Notes under the pieces: generated by a model
What the model was told of the DNA's origin: nothing
The model's database searches: none
Seen by the model: the letters and a program-made list of their open reading frames with translations, nothing else
Position numbers and translations under genes: made by a program
NCBI RefSeq assembly: GCF_000002995.4
Contig: NW_025062478.1
Location: 9,993,001 to 10,057,000 of the forward strand
DNA length: 64,000 nucleotides
Direction: 5' to 3'
Origin: Brugia malayi
Taxonomy: Eukaryota; Nematoda; Chromadorea; Rhabditida; Onchocercidae
Shown here: in pieces, positions 12,501 to 25,459 of the stretch
How positions within the stretch are numbered: the first letter of the stretch is position 1
How the letters are laid out: every line of letters begins with the position of its first letter

Positions 12501-15500
12501 GCTCATCAAGTAAAATTTTTCGAATATATTCGGTTTCATTGCATGATGTATTCTCTTGAATAGCCCATGATCTTTAAAAAAAAAGAGAAATGTTTAAATA
12601 ATCTTCAAATGAGTTTATTAAATCGTTCATTGTATGTTAAAGAAAAATGATAGTTTCTTTAAATGATAATGCTAGAGTATATATTAGAGAAAAATACTTA
12701 AACAGTAAAAAAATAAATAAATAAAACAAAGTAAAGTAAGAGTAAAAAAAAAAAGTTTGAAATGTTTAAAGAATTTTGAAATGAATTTATTACATCCCTC
12801 ATTGTATTAAAGATAAAAAAAATGTTTGTTTAAATGATAATGCTAAAGTAAATATTATAAATTTAGAAAAAAAAAAAAAAAATTTTTTTTTGTAAAAATT
12901 AAATAATTGCTAACCTTCTCTTTGCAGCTCGTAATGTATCAGGTCGTATAGAAATTTGATCAGCTCTTGTTAGCTTTGTATTATCAACCAAATTTAATGC
13001 TAATTGTTCATCTTGCACTATTGCAGTACTATTACTACTACTATTAGTTGTATTATTATTTTGCTGTTGTTGTTGTTTTTCCATTACTTCAATTGTCGAC
13101 GATGATAATTTTTTATTTAAGCAATGATCCAATGTATCAAATGTTCTTCTTTCGTCCAATTTTGCTATTTTATTATCAAATGTATTCTCAACTGTTGGAT
13201 ATGGATCTTTTGGCGGTGATGGTGAACTGTTACGATCGATGAATGTGAAATTTGCTCTAAATAATTTTCAATTTATAAATTAAGTTATAATTTAAAAATT
13301 ATTCTAAATTTTTTGGAAATTTTAATTTTAAAATAAAAATTATTTCAATAAAAAGAACAGAAAAATATAAATATAAACTAAAACGGAGAAATATTTATTG
13401 CTTCAAAAATGATTTTATAAAATGAAATATTTATAAAAAAGTTAAAAAATTTTCTCAAAAATTTTAAATCTTTTCCAATTAAACTATAAATCAATTTAAA
13501 TTTAGCATTTCAATAGCCGAAAAATTGATTACAATAGATTACCATGGTTTAATACGGTAATATACAGTATGGCATTCAAATTATACGGTAAATCAAATGA
13601 TATACAGTAAGATACCGTACCTATCTTTTCCAAATGTAGAAACATTAAATGGCTTATTTAGTAGCTGAGGAGGACAGCTTGAAGATAATTCACTTCTAGC
13701 ATCTATGAAAGACTTTGACCGATTAACCTAAAAATAGCTGCTAATTTTATTTCGTGAATTAATTATTGAATTATTAATTTTTTTGCCTTAAATTATCATT
13801 AATATCCTTAATTATTAAATTAATTAATCCTGATTTATTAGTAATTTATCTTAAATTATAGCAATATTTAGACATTTCATTATTCAATCATAAATTGCTA
13901 ACTCTCAAGTTATTATTTAAGAATTTAAAATTCATTGTTAAACTGTAAATTATTTCAATCAAATATCATAAGTAGGAATATGAAGAAGCAAAAATAATAT
14001 TGACAAAGAATTTCTGAATAAAAACATAATACAGAAGACTTAATAATTTACAGTAATGATTAATAAATTTCTGACGGTACATATCTAAATTTGTAATTAA
14101 AGTTAATTTTATGCTCAAAAATTAATTTCAAAAAAAAAAAAGAAACCTGAAATTACCTGAAATGGTTCAACGGATGCTCGTGGACGATAAGGTAAATCAA
14201 AAGAAGAATTTCTTGACCTTCCGGAATCTGATATTAATGGTATTTGTCGTAACATTTCATTATCACTGTTATGATTACTATGTGATACTGATTGTTCAGT
14301 AGTAATCAGTGTTGATGATTTTGATCCATCGATATCATTTCGTGAAATGATATTATCAGTTGATGTTGTAGCTAATGTTGGCATTACGGATAATTTTTGC
14401 ATAGAATCAGTCTGAAAATAAAACAAAAAAAAAAAAAACTGATTATGAAGCAAAATAATTGTAAATAGCAAATTAAATAAAAATTAATTGTAAAAGTTGA
14501 AAGTTACACTTTATAATTTAAAATTTGAAAAAAAAAAGTTTGATTATTTTTGCTTTATTATAGTATATACATCTATTAACTTTTATTTATTTAATATTAA
14601 TATCATTAATTGAAATAAATAAATATAATAAATTGAGAAAGGGAAGAAAATTTTTTTGTGAAATTTAATGAATCGATAAATTGAACCAAGAATAATTCCA
14701 GTTCGTTTCTATTATTACACTATAAAATTAATTTTTGATAAGATTCAAAATATTTGATAAAAAAAAATTGAATTAAACTAACATATTTAGGCCTAATTGG
14801 TGAATTCATTAATTTTTGTTGTTGTTCTCGGGCCGCATTTAATGCTATTAATCGACGATGACGTAATTTATCTAACTTAAATTAAGAAAAAAAAAAGTTT
14901 CCAGTTTAAATAAGCTATTAATGATTATAAACAAACATAACTCGATTCAATTTAATTTAATTATAATCTTTTTTTTTTTCACATTTTATTATTTTATTTA
15001 CATTTTAAATGTAAATTTTTTCATGTTTATTTAAATTTTTGGAAAAAATTATATTCATTTTTACAGTTAAGAAATGATTTTATATTTTGATAAAAATAAT
15101 TTTTAAACAAAAAAGATAAACAATTAGAATTAATTTACAATTAAATTATACAATTAATTTTTAATTTAAAAAAAAGAAAGTAATAAGATAATCATACTTG
15201 CGTCTGTAAGGAAGTAATTTTTGAAATGACATTTCTTAAATGTTGCTCTTGTGATGTATAATTAATTTTCAAATCATTTAATTGTCTTTCAGCTATCATT
15301 CGACGATTTATTGTTTGCTGTGTTTCACGTTCTATCATTTTTAAACGTGTCATTTCACGTTCTTCAAATAGTATCTATAAAATAGAATGAAAAAAGGATA
15401 AAATAAAGTGAGAGAAAAAAAATAAATCTTTTATAATTTAATTGAAGTGGAATAGAGAGAATCTCATAATTTATCAAAAACTAATTCAAAAGTTTCATCA

Positions 15501-15628
15501 AATTAAGGTCATTTTTGATTAACAAATGAAAATTTTTTTATTTTTAATAAATTAAGATTAATAAAAAAAAATTAAAATGCCATTTCTAATTAAAAATTAT
15601 TCTACAACTGTTTTTTTTTCTCTTTTTT

Positions 15629-15710
<82 letters not shown>

Positions 15711-18700
15711 TCTTTTTTTTAGTATTTTATTTTATAATTAAAGTAAAGAAATTTAAATTGTGATATTATTAATAATCTATTTCTTAATTTCTTAATTATC
15801 ATGATAGTCTAATCTTTATTAACTTTAATAAATATTTATTAATTAAAAGTAATCATTAAAACAACTTATCATGTTATCACTTATTTTAATAATTATTGAA
15901 AAAAAAAAAGAACAATGATAATGAAAACCTCATTCCTGAGTACAGCTAAACGTATGGGCGCATTGTCGATATGATTTCCACGTGTTTCACGTTCATGAAT
16001 CATTTGTCGATTGGCGTCAATCAGACGTCGTTGTTGTTCAGCAATTTGCACCAAGTCATCATATCTGGCGGGGTTAGTACTGAATGAAATTTGACTCATA
16101 ATTTTTAAATTTTAATTTATAACTTTTAAATTAAAAATATTTCAGTAAAGTTATCATTTCGGTCTATTTATCGAAATTAATTTCTGCCGGTTTCACTTTT
16201 CCTGATATAATTTTCCTGTTCAGATAATACCTACAATTATTCCGGTATTCTTATAATGAATATCATATATATCATATCATATCAGATTTATATAGTACTT
16301 TAGAAATATATAAAAGAAGAAGTATTTATGTCTAAAATATATATTACTATTTGTTTCTTCTTTACTTTTTTTTATTATTTATTATTTTTCCATATTATAT
16401 ATTCTTTTTGCTAGAAATATATTTTTTATATATTATTTTTTTTTTTTTTAAATATATTATCGGAATATATTATTTTTCTAAAAACTTAACAATTAATTAT
16501 GACATTTTAAAAATTAAAAATTCATTAAGAATAAACTTGTTAATTTTAAAAACTTTAGTTAATAAAAATTCACTTTTTACGAAAAATGATGAAATTAATT
16601 AATTAATTAATTTTTATTTTTTAATTAAAATTTTCTCATAACTTTTTAATTAATTTAAAAGATTCACCTCTGATAGTTTCTTGAACTTCTTGAATGCACA
16701 GAAGATGGTTGTATCGGTGGTTGAACAACACGAATTGGTTGATGTGACATCTGAGAATGAATTAAAATTGATTTCAGTAAAACAAAAAGGAAATTTTTTT
16801 GTTTTAAACACAAAAAAGAAATTCATTGCAAATTTCAAATAAATTTATTCAAATTTTAAAATAGCTGATTAGAATTTGATTTTACTTATATTTGTCAACT
16901 CAATAAAAAAGTTTAAATAAATACACGAATATTGATGAATTTATTATTAATTTAGATATATTTGATTATTTTTTGGAAAATTTCCGTTATTATAATTAGT
17001 AAATAATCACAAAAAAAAAAAAAAAAAAAATTCCAAAAATGAAAATATTAAAATTGTAAAATGTGTCATCTTTAACTGAATGAATGTTTTTGAAAATTAT
17101 GAAATTAATTAATTCAATCACAAAATGTTCGTTCCATTTATGGATAAAAAAATTTTCGAGTATTTTAAAGAGAATCACAATCATCTCTGACAGTAAAAAA
17201 TAAAAACTTTTTTTAATATAATAAGTTATTTAAATACATTATCAAGTTATGAATAAATTATTTTAAAAATATTATCAATTGATGAATAAATTATTTAAAT
17301 ACATTACCAATTAATGAATAAATTATTTAAAAGTATTATCAATTGATGAATAAATTATTTAAATACATTACCAATTAATGAATAAATTATTTAAAAATAT
17401 TATCAATTGATGAATAAATTATTTAAAAATATTATCAATTGATGAATAAATTATCAAATAATTAAATAAAAATTATTTAAAAGTATTATCAATTGATGAA
17501 TAAATTATTCAAATACATTATCAAGTTATGAATAAATTATTTTAAAAATATTATCAATTGATGAATAAATTAAAAATATTATTAATTGATAAATAATTTA
17601 TTTAAAAAACATCAACAATTGAGAGAAAAATTATTTAAAAACAGTGAACAACAACTGATAGCAAAATTGTCCAAAAGATATGTCATCAATTTGGTATAAC
17701 AAAGTGCGCAAAAATCCCATCAATTGATGGGACAAATTGCCCACAAGTATCATCAAATGGTCAAGAGTGTGGAGAAATAAAAAAAAAGTGTTAGAAATGA
17801 AGGAAAAAAAGAAGAAAGTAGAAGACATCAACGATGAATTCATTCATACAAATATATTATTTGCATAATTTAAAGGTGACACGATGGACAGTTGACAGTG
17901 ATGAAGAGAGGACGAAATAAATGATAATAAATCAATTGAGAAAAGAAAGAAAGAAGGGAAAGAATTCGAATTAAAGTATAATGTTTTTTTTTTTTTTTTT
18001 AGAAAAAAAGAAAAAAAAGATTTATTGAAAATAGTTTCTTCTCTAAAATAAGAAATAAAAATTTCAAAATTTTGACAATTTCATTTTAAAAAATTGTAAA
18101 AATGATATCATGTTGAAAATGATTGTTGAAAATTTGAAAATTTTGTGAATTTGCAATTGAATAATTTCAAAATTTAAATTGAAAAAATTTGAATTGCAAT
18201 TTAATAATTTCAAATTTGTATTAAAATTTGTAAAAAATTTTTTTTAAAAAAAAAAAAAAAAGAAATTATAAAATAGAATAAAATTGGATGGAATTTTAGA
18301 AATTTGAGTAAAACTTTTTTTTTTTTTTTGATTGTTATTTAATTTTTAATAAAGCTTTGGAGAAGTAAGAAAATTTCAAAATTGTTATAATTTTAATTAA
18401 TGATGTATAGTTACTCTAATAATGAAACAGGTGAAAAGGTATGATCGAATAGGGTAGGGTAGGGTAGGATAGGGTAGGGTAGGGTAAGGGTAAGGTAGAA
18501 CTGGATAGATCGGGATAAAGCAGGGAAAACAGGGAAGGGAAGAGGGTAATTTGTAATTTGATATAATTGATGAGTAATAATTATATCAATTTTTGCACAA
18601 TAATCTTTGAACATTATCCATTATTACAAATGAAAAAAAGCTTTAATAATATCATTTGATAAATATACCTATTCTGTGGGAAAGGTAGCAAATAGAAAAG

Positions 18701-20992
18701 TTACCCGCGGGTTTCTGTTATGAATCAAATAAGAATAATTATCAAATACTATGATAAAATGATAAAATTAAGATAATAAATGTTATGAAAAGAGATAAAT
18801 TATTAAATTATGCTTATTAATACTATGCAATGATTATAATAGCTTTGATCAATTATTAATTGAAATATTTATATAAAAGAAGAAAATAATATGAAATGAA
18901 TAAAAGAAATAAAATTAATAATTGTGTAAAATTTTAATTAAATTTAAATTAAAAGACAAAAAGTTGAATGAAAAATTAAGAAAAAAAAAAGGAATAAAAC
19001 TAATTGATAATATAAAGAATAGTGAAAAGAATTATTATTGTTATTTATACGGAAATGAAAAGAAGAAGAATTTAAAAAGATAATAAAAAAAATAGCAAAG
19101 AAATGATAAATTAACATTTTCACAAAAATAAAACAAAGGTGAAACAAATGAATGATCAATAAAGAAAGAGAGAGAGGGACAGAGAGAGAGAGAGAGGGAG
19201 AGAGATTCTCTTTTTGAAATTATTTTTGTTAAGGCAAAAATTGTACCTCAATTTTTACCCTTTTTTTTTTCCTTTTCTTTTTTCAAAATGATTAAATATA
19301 AATATTTAAAATATTTGCAATTGTGATAAAAGATAATCGATGTAGAAATTTGTAAAAGAATAAATGTGAAAATGATAGAAAAAGAGAGTAAGAAGAAGAA
19401 TTAAATTAGAAATGAAATAGGGAAAGATGCAAAAATAAAGGTCAAAGCAGGGAGGTTAAAATGGATCAAATAGAATGGCAAAGAAAGAAGATAAAAATGA
19501 GGTGACAATAAGGAGAGAAGGAAAGGACAGATGATGACAATTTTACTGTCGCCAACCAGCATCTAAACGATTAATTATTACAGGTGAAGAAACCTGTAGA
19601 GGAAAGAACGTACATTTGATCAACGTGCTTACCTACCCACCTGCCTACCTATCTACCTACCTACCTGCCCTCTTAATGATACATCATCTTTTGATTTCCC
19701 TAACCTAAACTAACAATTTCTACTGGTCATTTGCTGACCACACTTTATTGATTCGAATCGATGTGTCACCTTCAATTCCAATACTTGTCTTTTTCATTAT
19801 TGACATCGAAAGAGACAAAGAGAGAGGGAGAGAGAGAAAGAAAGAGGGAGGGAGAGAAAAGGAAACAAGAAATGTTCACAACCAAGATATCCACTAATGA
19901 TTCATTTTATTTTTTTTATTTTATTTTCAACTATCGATATTAAATTAAGTATATTCAAAATTATTTCAAAAAGAATATTTATTGAATTTTTTTTAAAAAA
20001 AAAAAATCAAAAAATTTTATAATTTATTGATCATTTTTTTATTGTATAAATTAAATTCTTAAATAACTTAAGATAATAACTGAGAAAATATATTTAAGAT
20101 AATACTGAAAGAACATAGAAACAATTACAAAAAGCAACAACAAAAAGACAGAACAATAAAAAACAACAACTAACACAATAAAAAGAACAAAAAAAAAAAC
20201 AATAAATAACAACTACTGCCACAACAAAAGCAACGATGACAATAGCAACAACAATAAACAACAATAACAACAGCTATAGCAATAATAACAACAACAATAG
20301 CAAACAAGAGCAACAAAAATAACAATAACAACAACAACAACAAACAATAATAACAAAAACAACAACAAGAATAATAGCAACAATAATAACAATAACAGCA
20401 GCAAACAAAAGTAACAGAAACAACAATAACAACAACAAACAACAATAACAATAACTAATACAACTTCAAGCTCAATGCAATATTGTAGAAATGATAAGAG
20501 AAATGATATCAAAGAAATCACTGAGAAGGTTGATAATGTTATGATTAGTTTTTGATTAATTAACAACACACATATTTTATTTAAATGAAAAATTTGAGAA
20601 TTTTCATTCTATTTTTCAATTTAATAATTTTTATTTTTCATTTGATAACTTTTTCTTTTTTGTTAAATAATTCTATTTGTTCACTAAATATTTCTTTCAA
20701 AAAAAAAAAAAAAAAAAAGCATAGAAAAATAAACTTTTATTGTTTTAAATTTTAAACGAATGATGAATTTACGACAAATTTAATATTAAATTTATCGATG
20801 ATTTATCCAAAATGAAATATATCTAAAAAAATATTTAAATAAAAAGAAAAAAGAAAAAAAGAAAAGGAAAGTATTAATAAAAATTTCTAAATCATTCAAT
20901 ATTACTAATATGCTACCATTAAATAAATTTTAACTAACTTTTGAACTATGTTAATTTTACTAAAAGTTATTCAAGCAGAAATTTATGATTTT

Positions 20993-21027
<35 letters not shown>

Positions 21028-24000
21028 CATACATTTATGGAAATAAAATGAGGAATGAAATTTTGTGACATAAATTTAAAACTTTTAAAATTATCGTTTC
21101 AAATTTTTTAATCAATGATATCATCAAATTTAATTTTTTTTTTTTTTTCATGCTAATACTTATAATAAAATTGATTTTAATGGACAAAGAAAAAAAAAAA
21201 AAAACTTTTTCCCATTTTTCTTCTTTTTCTTTTTGTTGTTATGAATGAGAAAGAGAAATTCATTTCCGTCTTTCTTCGCTTTTTTTTATTTTTTATTTTT
21301 TCTTTTTTCATTTTTTAAAAATTGTTTAAATTACTGAAATTTATTAATATTATACTATTAATAAACAACAATCTTTTAATTTTGCACTTTAATTAAGTTA
21401 AAATTTTTGTAAAAATTTAGGATTTTTTTTTTTAAATTTTACAATTAGATTTAGTTCAATTCTCTGTTAAATAAAAGATATTTATCAGTTTCTAACATTC
21501 AAAATGAAAGATAGTTATCAGTTATCTTTAATTATCACATTTTCGTCATCATTCAATAATAATATTCGAAGAAAGATGAAACGATGCTATGATGATATGA
21601 GCAAAATGTCGGCAAAATATTTAGACAAAGCGAATTTATTTCAAATATATATTATTTTGTTTACAAACAATTTATAACAAAAAGTTGTAATATTACGAAA
21701 ATAATTATTAAAACTTTAAGAGAGAGAGAGAGAGAGAGGGAGTGGAAGAGAGAGAGAAAAAAAAAGTTATTGAAATTGTTAATTTGAACAAATTAATAAA
21801 ATTAGGAACGAATTATCACTTAAAATATAAAAAAATTTTTGTTTATAAATATAAAAAAAAAATCAAATATATATATATAAAAAAGAAGTTATTAATAATT
21901 ATAATTAATTTCATGGCAAATGGTTATATATATGCAAATAGTTATTAAAGAAAAAAAAAACATTAGCAAATATTCTTGTAGCATTTTAATTAAATATTTT
22001 CAAATCTAAATTATATTTTTTTTTTTGATAATTTTGAAAATAAAAATTTTATTATAGTAAATGAAGAATAAAAAGGAAAAAATGGATGAATTGATAAAAT
22101 TTATTGAAATTTTTGATTTGATTTTTAAAACTATTTAAAAGATAATATTTTTGAAACTTTTGGAAAGAATAAAATGTGAATTTTATTGGATTAAGAGTTG
22201 GACTAAGAGAATTAAAAAGAATTAACTATTTATATATAATTAATTCGGTATTGAGAGAAACGGAAAAATTGGACAGTTTAAAATAATTCGACAATTGGAT
22301 TAATTTTCTTAAATAATTGAAAAATTTATTTTATAAAAATTATGATAAACAATTCTAAAAGTTATGAATGATATATTTTAGTTGAAATGAATAAATTGAA
22401 AAGTGTAATTATTCAGTAAAACCATTAAATTAGAGTTATGTTTTTTCATTTTTTCTATTTCTTGAACAATTTTAATTTGAGAATTATTTGTGCTAAAAGT
22501 AAAACAATTTTAAGCGCTACTAAATGATCAAAATTTATTTGTTTAAAATTTAAAATTTATTTATTAGTTGAAGTGATTGATAATTATGAATGAAATATTA
22601 GAAAATCAAAAATTAGTGATGTAAATATTTTTCAATTAATTCACAAATGATAATTTCAATTCTTGATAATTTCAAAAATGAGTTTGAAAATTATCATTAA
22701 TATTTGGATGAATGAGAAGAAGAATATTAGACATTTTAAGTAATGAAGCGCAAATGACCATATTCATTTAAAGGTGACAAATTAATCAATCATACAAAGT
22801 GTTACCTTAATCCGTTAATTAATGACGATTAATTCCTTTCAATGCTTCCTTACCTCCTTTTTTTTTTTTTGAATTAATCTCTAAATATGTATTCAAAACA
22901 TATTTTATTGCCAATTTATTAAATAAAAAATTTACTAAGAAAAAAAATTCGAATTTCAAATATTTAATTAGCTATAATTATTTTTTTTTTTGTCAAAAAT
23001 TGAAAATAAATATGAATTCAAAATAAAGAATGAAAAAAGCAAGAAAAAAAAAGAAAGGAAGTAATTAAATATAAATAATTAAAGTATTAATTAATGAATA
23101 ATAGTTATAATTAATTTTAAAAACTGTTTAAAAAAGTTTTTTTTTTTCAAATATTAAAAATAAATATGAAATTGAAATCAAAAAAAAAGAAAAGAAGAAA
23201 TTAACAGAGAAAAATGCTTAAATAAAATTTTATTAAATAAAAAAATTGCCGAAAAAAAAAAACTTAATTTCAAATATTTAAAAAATATAAATAATTAAAG
23301 TATTAATTAATGAATAATAGTTATTAAATAATTGAAAAAAATTGCAAAAAAAAAAAAGTTTTTTTTTTCTTAAATATTACAAATATGAAATCGAAATAAA
23401 AAAAAAAAAGAGAAAAGAAAAGAAAAGATGAAATTAAAAGGGAAAAATGTTGAATAATGAATAGATTTATTCAATGGATAAGAATAAAATTATCGTAAAA
23501 TTTAAAATGCTAAAATGACAAATGACAAAGTAGCACAGATAGCAAATTGAAATAGTTCGCTAATGGAATTATTGAAATTATAAATTGAAAATGGAATAAT
23601 GAAGTTGTCATTTTGTAATGAATGACGAAAGGCTTTTTGAATAAATTAAACTTTAAAAAGTGATTTAAACTGATTTACTTATTCTATAAATTGTAAATGG
23701 ACAATTAGTATTAAATAATTTGAATTGCATAACTCAATTCACATTATTATTTCGTTTTTTTTTTCATTTCTTATTTTAATAAAAATTTTTAATTACTGCC
23801 AGTTAAAGTTGCATAATTAAATTCATTTAATTGTTTATTTATTTACAAAATAAATAAATCTTGTATCAGAAAAAAAAAATAAGTTATTAATATAAATAAA
23901 TCAGATTAATAAGTTAATTTTTTAAGTTAATTTAGAGATAGCAGAATTCGAATATTTAAATAAATCACTTCCGATAATTTCTGAAATATATAAAACACAT

Positions 24001-25226
24001 AAATAAATTTATTTAAAAGATATTGAAAAATTTTTTTAAATTTCTAATTACAATAGCACAATTACAATATTTAAATAAACAATATTCATTAATAATATAT
24101 AAAAATTAAATTTATTTCAATTTGTTGAAAGATTAAAATTAAAAACCAATGATTAAGAAATGCTTAAGAAGAAATTTTGAACTATTTTTATGTTTGATTT
24201 AATCTTTCATTCTTCTTTGATAATATTCCATATTTCATTATTATTTTATCAAAAAAAAATTTTTGCATCAAAAAAAAAAAAAAAAAAAAAGAAATAAAAA
24301 TTTGATTACATATATGATATTTAAATAAATGATAATTTGAAAATGATAAAAAAAAAATTCATATACGATTATTTGGAAAAAAAAAATAAGGGAAAAAAGA
24401 AAAATTGAATGTCATTTTAGAAATATAGTTGAGAAATTTTAAAGGTCATTTCAAATTTACTTCTTACTTTTCATTTGATCAAAATTGGTCAGTCATCTTT
24501 TTATGAAAATAAAAATGAAAATGAAATATAATTATGGAAAAAATAAATTTAAGCAAAGGTAATAATAATCAAAAGGAAAATTTTTGATAAAGAATCATTA
24601 TATTAAATTATAGGAATAAAAGTTTTTTTCAAAAAAAAAAAAAAAAAGAGAAAAAATTCTTCCGCATTTGAATTTAATTTCAATTTTAAAATATTTTTCA
24701 CTTTTTTAAAGTGTTTCGTATGAGAAACATAAAAGGTAGGAAAAAAAAATAATAGGTAGTAACGATGAGACAATTGCATTTTAAATTAATTTAACAAATT
24801 TTAACAATTTTTCAATGTTGTTGGAAAAAAAGAAAATTTTCATTTCATTTTTTAAAAGAATTTTAATTTTTTTTTTAAAAATTTTCCTTTTTTTTTTTTT
24901 TTTTTTTGAAAAATTTATTGTAAATTAAATTGTGTAAAATTTATTGTAAATTAAATTGTTAAATGTTGTAAATTAAGAACAAATAAATTTAATTAATTAA
25001 TTCGATTAGTTTTGCGTAAATGATCAACGATTATATCATTTCAATTAATTAAATAATTTCAAGCGGTAACCTTTGATGGCAGGAAACCATGATTTGATCG
25101 AATTCGTTGCAATGAATCAGTTGCTTGTATCAATTGTACGTTATCAGTGTTATCAGTGTTATCATTATTACTGCTACTACTACTACTACCACTACTAGCA
25201 CTTTCGATACGATCACATCCATACAT
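9575..25226 (-). CDS. ape-1: ASPP-family protein (iASPP/APE-1 like): ankyrin repeats + SH3
   Basis: Sixteen exons on the minus strand, all joined in phase: 25071-25226, 19547-19593, 18705-18714, 16668-16750, 15929-16079, 15198-15374, 14783-14875, 14157-14411, 13621-13727, 12915-13256, 12433-12571, 11751-12014, 11306-11428, 10872-10991, 10271-10489, 9575-9964. The product is about 891 aa. An in-frame TAA directly precedes the ATG at 25226. Residues about 125-240 are charged and probably coiled coil; the middle is Ser/Thr/Asn-rich and low-complexity. Near 621 there is a KVVF PP1-docking-like motif followed by [12 protein letters not shown], then ankyrin repeats ([31 protein letters not shown]) and an SH3 domain ([23 protein letters not shown]). 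This C-terminal order is diagnostic of the ASPP family, whose C-terminus binds p53-family proteins and PP1; in C. elegans APE-1 restrains CEP-1. The orthologue symbol is by family, not by search. The weakest splice site is the GAG acceptor before 12014. A possible AATAAA on the minus strand is at 9472-9477. Confidence 0.93.
15634..15709. repeat. 76-nt uninterrupted poly(T)
   Basis: A single run of T in the intron between the 15929-16079 and 15198-15374 exons of the ASPP-family gene. On the sense (minus) strand it is poly(A). Shorter T-runs flank it. The exact length may be affected by sequencing or assembly. Confidence 0.9.
17215..17640. repeat. Tandem AT repeat built on ATCAATTGATGAATAAATTATTT
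   Basis: About thirteen imperfect ~28-32-bp units that alternate between two versions (TATTATCAATTGATGAATAAATT and CATTACCAATTAATGAATAAATT), giving a ~62-bp higher-order period in part of the array. The ATCAATTGAT core is self-complementary. Confidence 0.8.
18449..18500. repeat. (TAGGG)n array
   Basis: About ten TAGGG units on the plus strand with small variants (TAGGA, TAAGGG). It lies about 215-255 nt downstream, in transcription direction, of the 10-nt microexon, where the sense strand reads CCCTA. It differs from the canonical nematode telomere repeat TTAGGC. Confidence 0.85.
18705..18714 (-). CDS. ape-1: 10-nt microexon of the ASPP-family gene
   Basis: The minus strand shows CATAACAG, then AAACCCGCGG, then GTAACT. 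The ten bases convert phase 2 to phase 0, exactly as needed between the 47-nt exon and the exon at 16668-16750. They encode the end of Gln plus Asn-Pro-Arg. This is a GC island in a very AT-rich intron. Evidence is splice signals and phase only. Confidence 0.62.
19547..19593 (-). CDS. ape-1: 47-nt exon of the ASPP-family gene
   Basis: On the minus strand a good acceptor (TTTCCTCTACAG) precedes 47 nt open in one frame only, reading [15 protein letters not shown] plus two bases, followed by a GTAAAA donor. It starts in phase 0, as exon 1 ends, and ends in phase 2, which needs a partner exon before 16750; the 10-nt exon at 18705-18714 supplies that. Together they add 19 residues. Skipping both also preserves the frame, so the pair may be a cassette. 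Confidence 0.72.
19625..19673. repeat. (CTAC/CTGC) tetranucleotide tract
   Basis: Imperfect CTAC, CTGC and CTAT tetramers on the plus strand. On the sense strand of the ASPP-family gene it is a GGTAG/GGCAG tract ending about 30 nt before the acceptor of the 47-nt exon, so it adds G-runs and GGTA decoy donors at that splice site. Confidence 0.8.
20110..20460. repeat. CAA/TAA/CAG trinucleotide-rich tract
   Basis: About 350 bp of plus-strand ACAACAATAACAACAGC-type sequence with a strict lack of T beyond single positions. The overlapping minus-strand ORFs are runs of Leu, Val and Cys from the repeat and are rejected as genes. Confidence 0.9.
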
Positions 25227-25459
25227 TTATCACAACTATTCAATATTTGATGATAAGAATTGAAAATTGAGTGCTGCAAAAAATTAATTAAATATATAAG
25301 TTAATAATAAATATTTGAAAAAAAAGTTGCGAAAAAAAATTTGAATGAAAATTTTAATGCAAACAATAATGCACGAAATATTTGTGTAATAAAAGAACTG
25401 ATAAAATTGATAAATTTATACAAAAGAAATATGTTTAATTCTATGGAATTATTACTATT

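Larger units (their letters stand above)
16751..18704 (-). other. Intron of the ASPP-family gene
   Basis: This intron between the microexon and the exon at 16668-16750 holds a 30-60-bp repeat family (17215-17640), a small more complex patch (17640-17850) containing the 16-bp palindrome CCCATCAATTGATGGG, T- and A-runs, and a TAGGG array (18449-18500). I see no further exon. Confidence 0.65.
19594..25070 (-). other. Longest intron (5.5 kb) of the ASPP-family gene
   Basis: Between exon 1 and the 47-nt exon there is only AT-rich DNA with a CAA/CAG-rich tract (20110-20460), GA/CT tracts (19800-19860, 21000-21024, 21720-21760) and a duplicated segment (about 23060-23115 and 23285-23335). No further exon is supported, although another very small exon could be missed. 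Confidence 0.55.

Noticed and set aside
18449..18500. Telomere or telomere-addition site
   Set aside because: The repeat is TAGGG, not the nematode TTAGGC, is only about 50 bp long, and is embedded within a gene.
20170..20569. Two overlapping minus-strand ORFs rich in Leu, Val and Cys
   Set aside because: Both are translations of the CAA/TAA/CAG tract in different frames and lie inside an intron of the ASPP-family gene.
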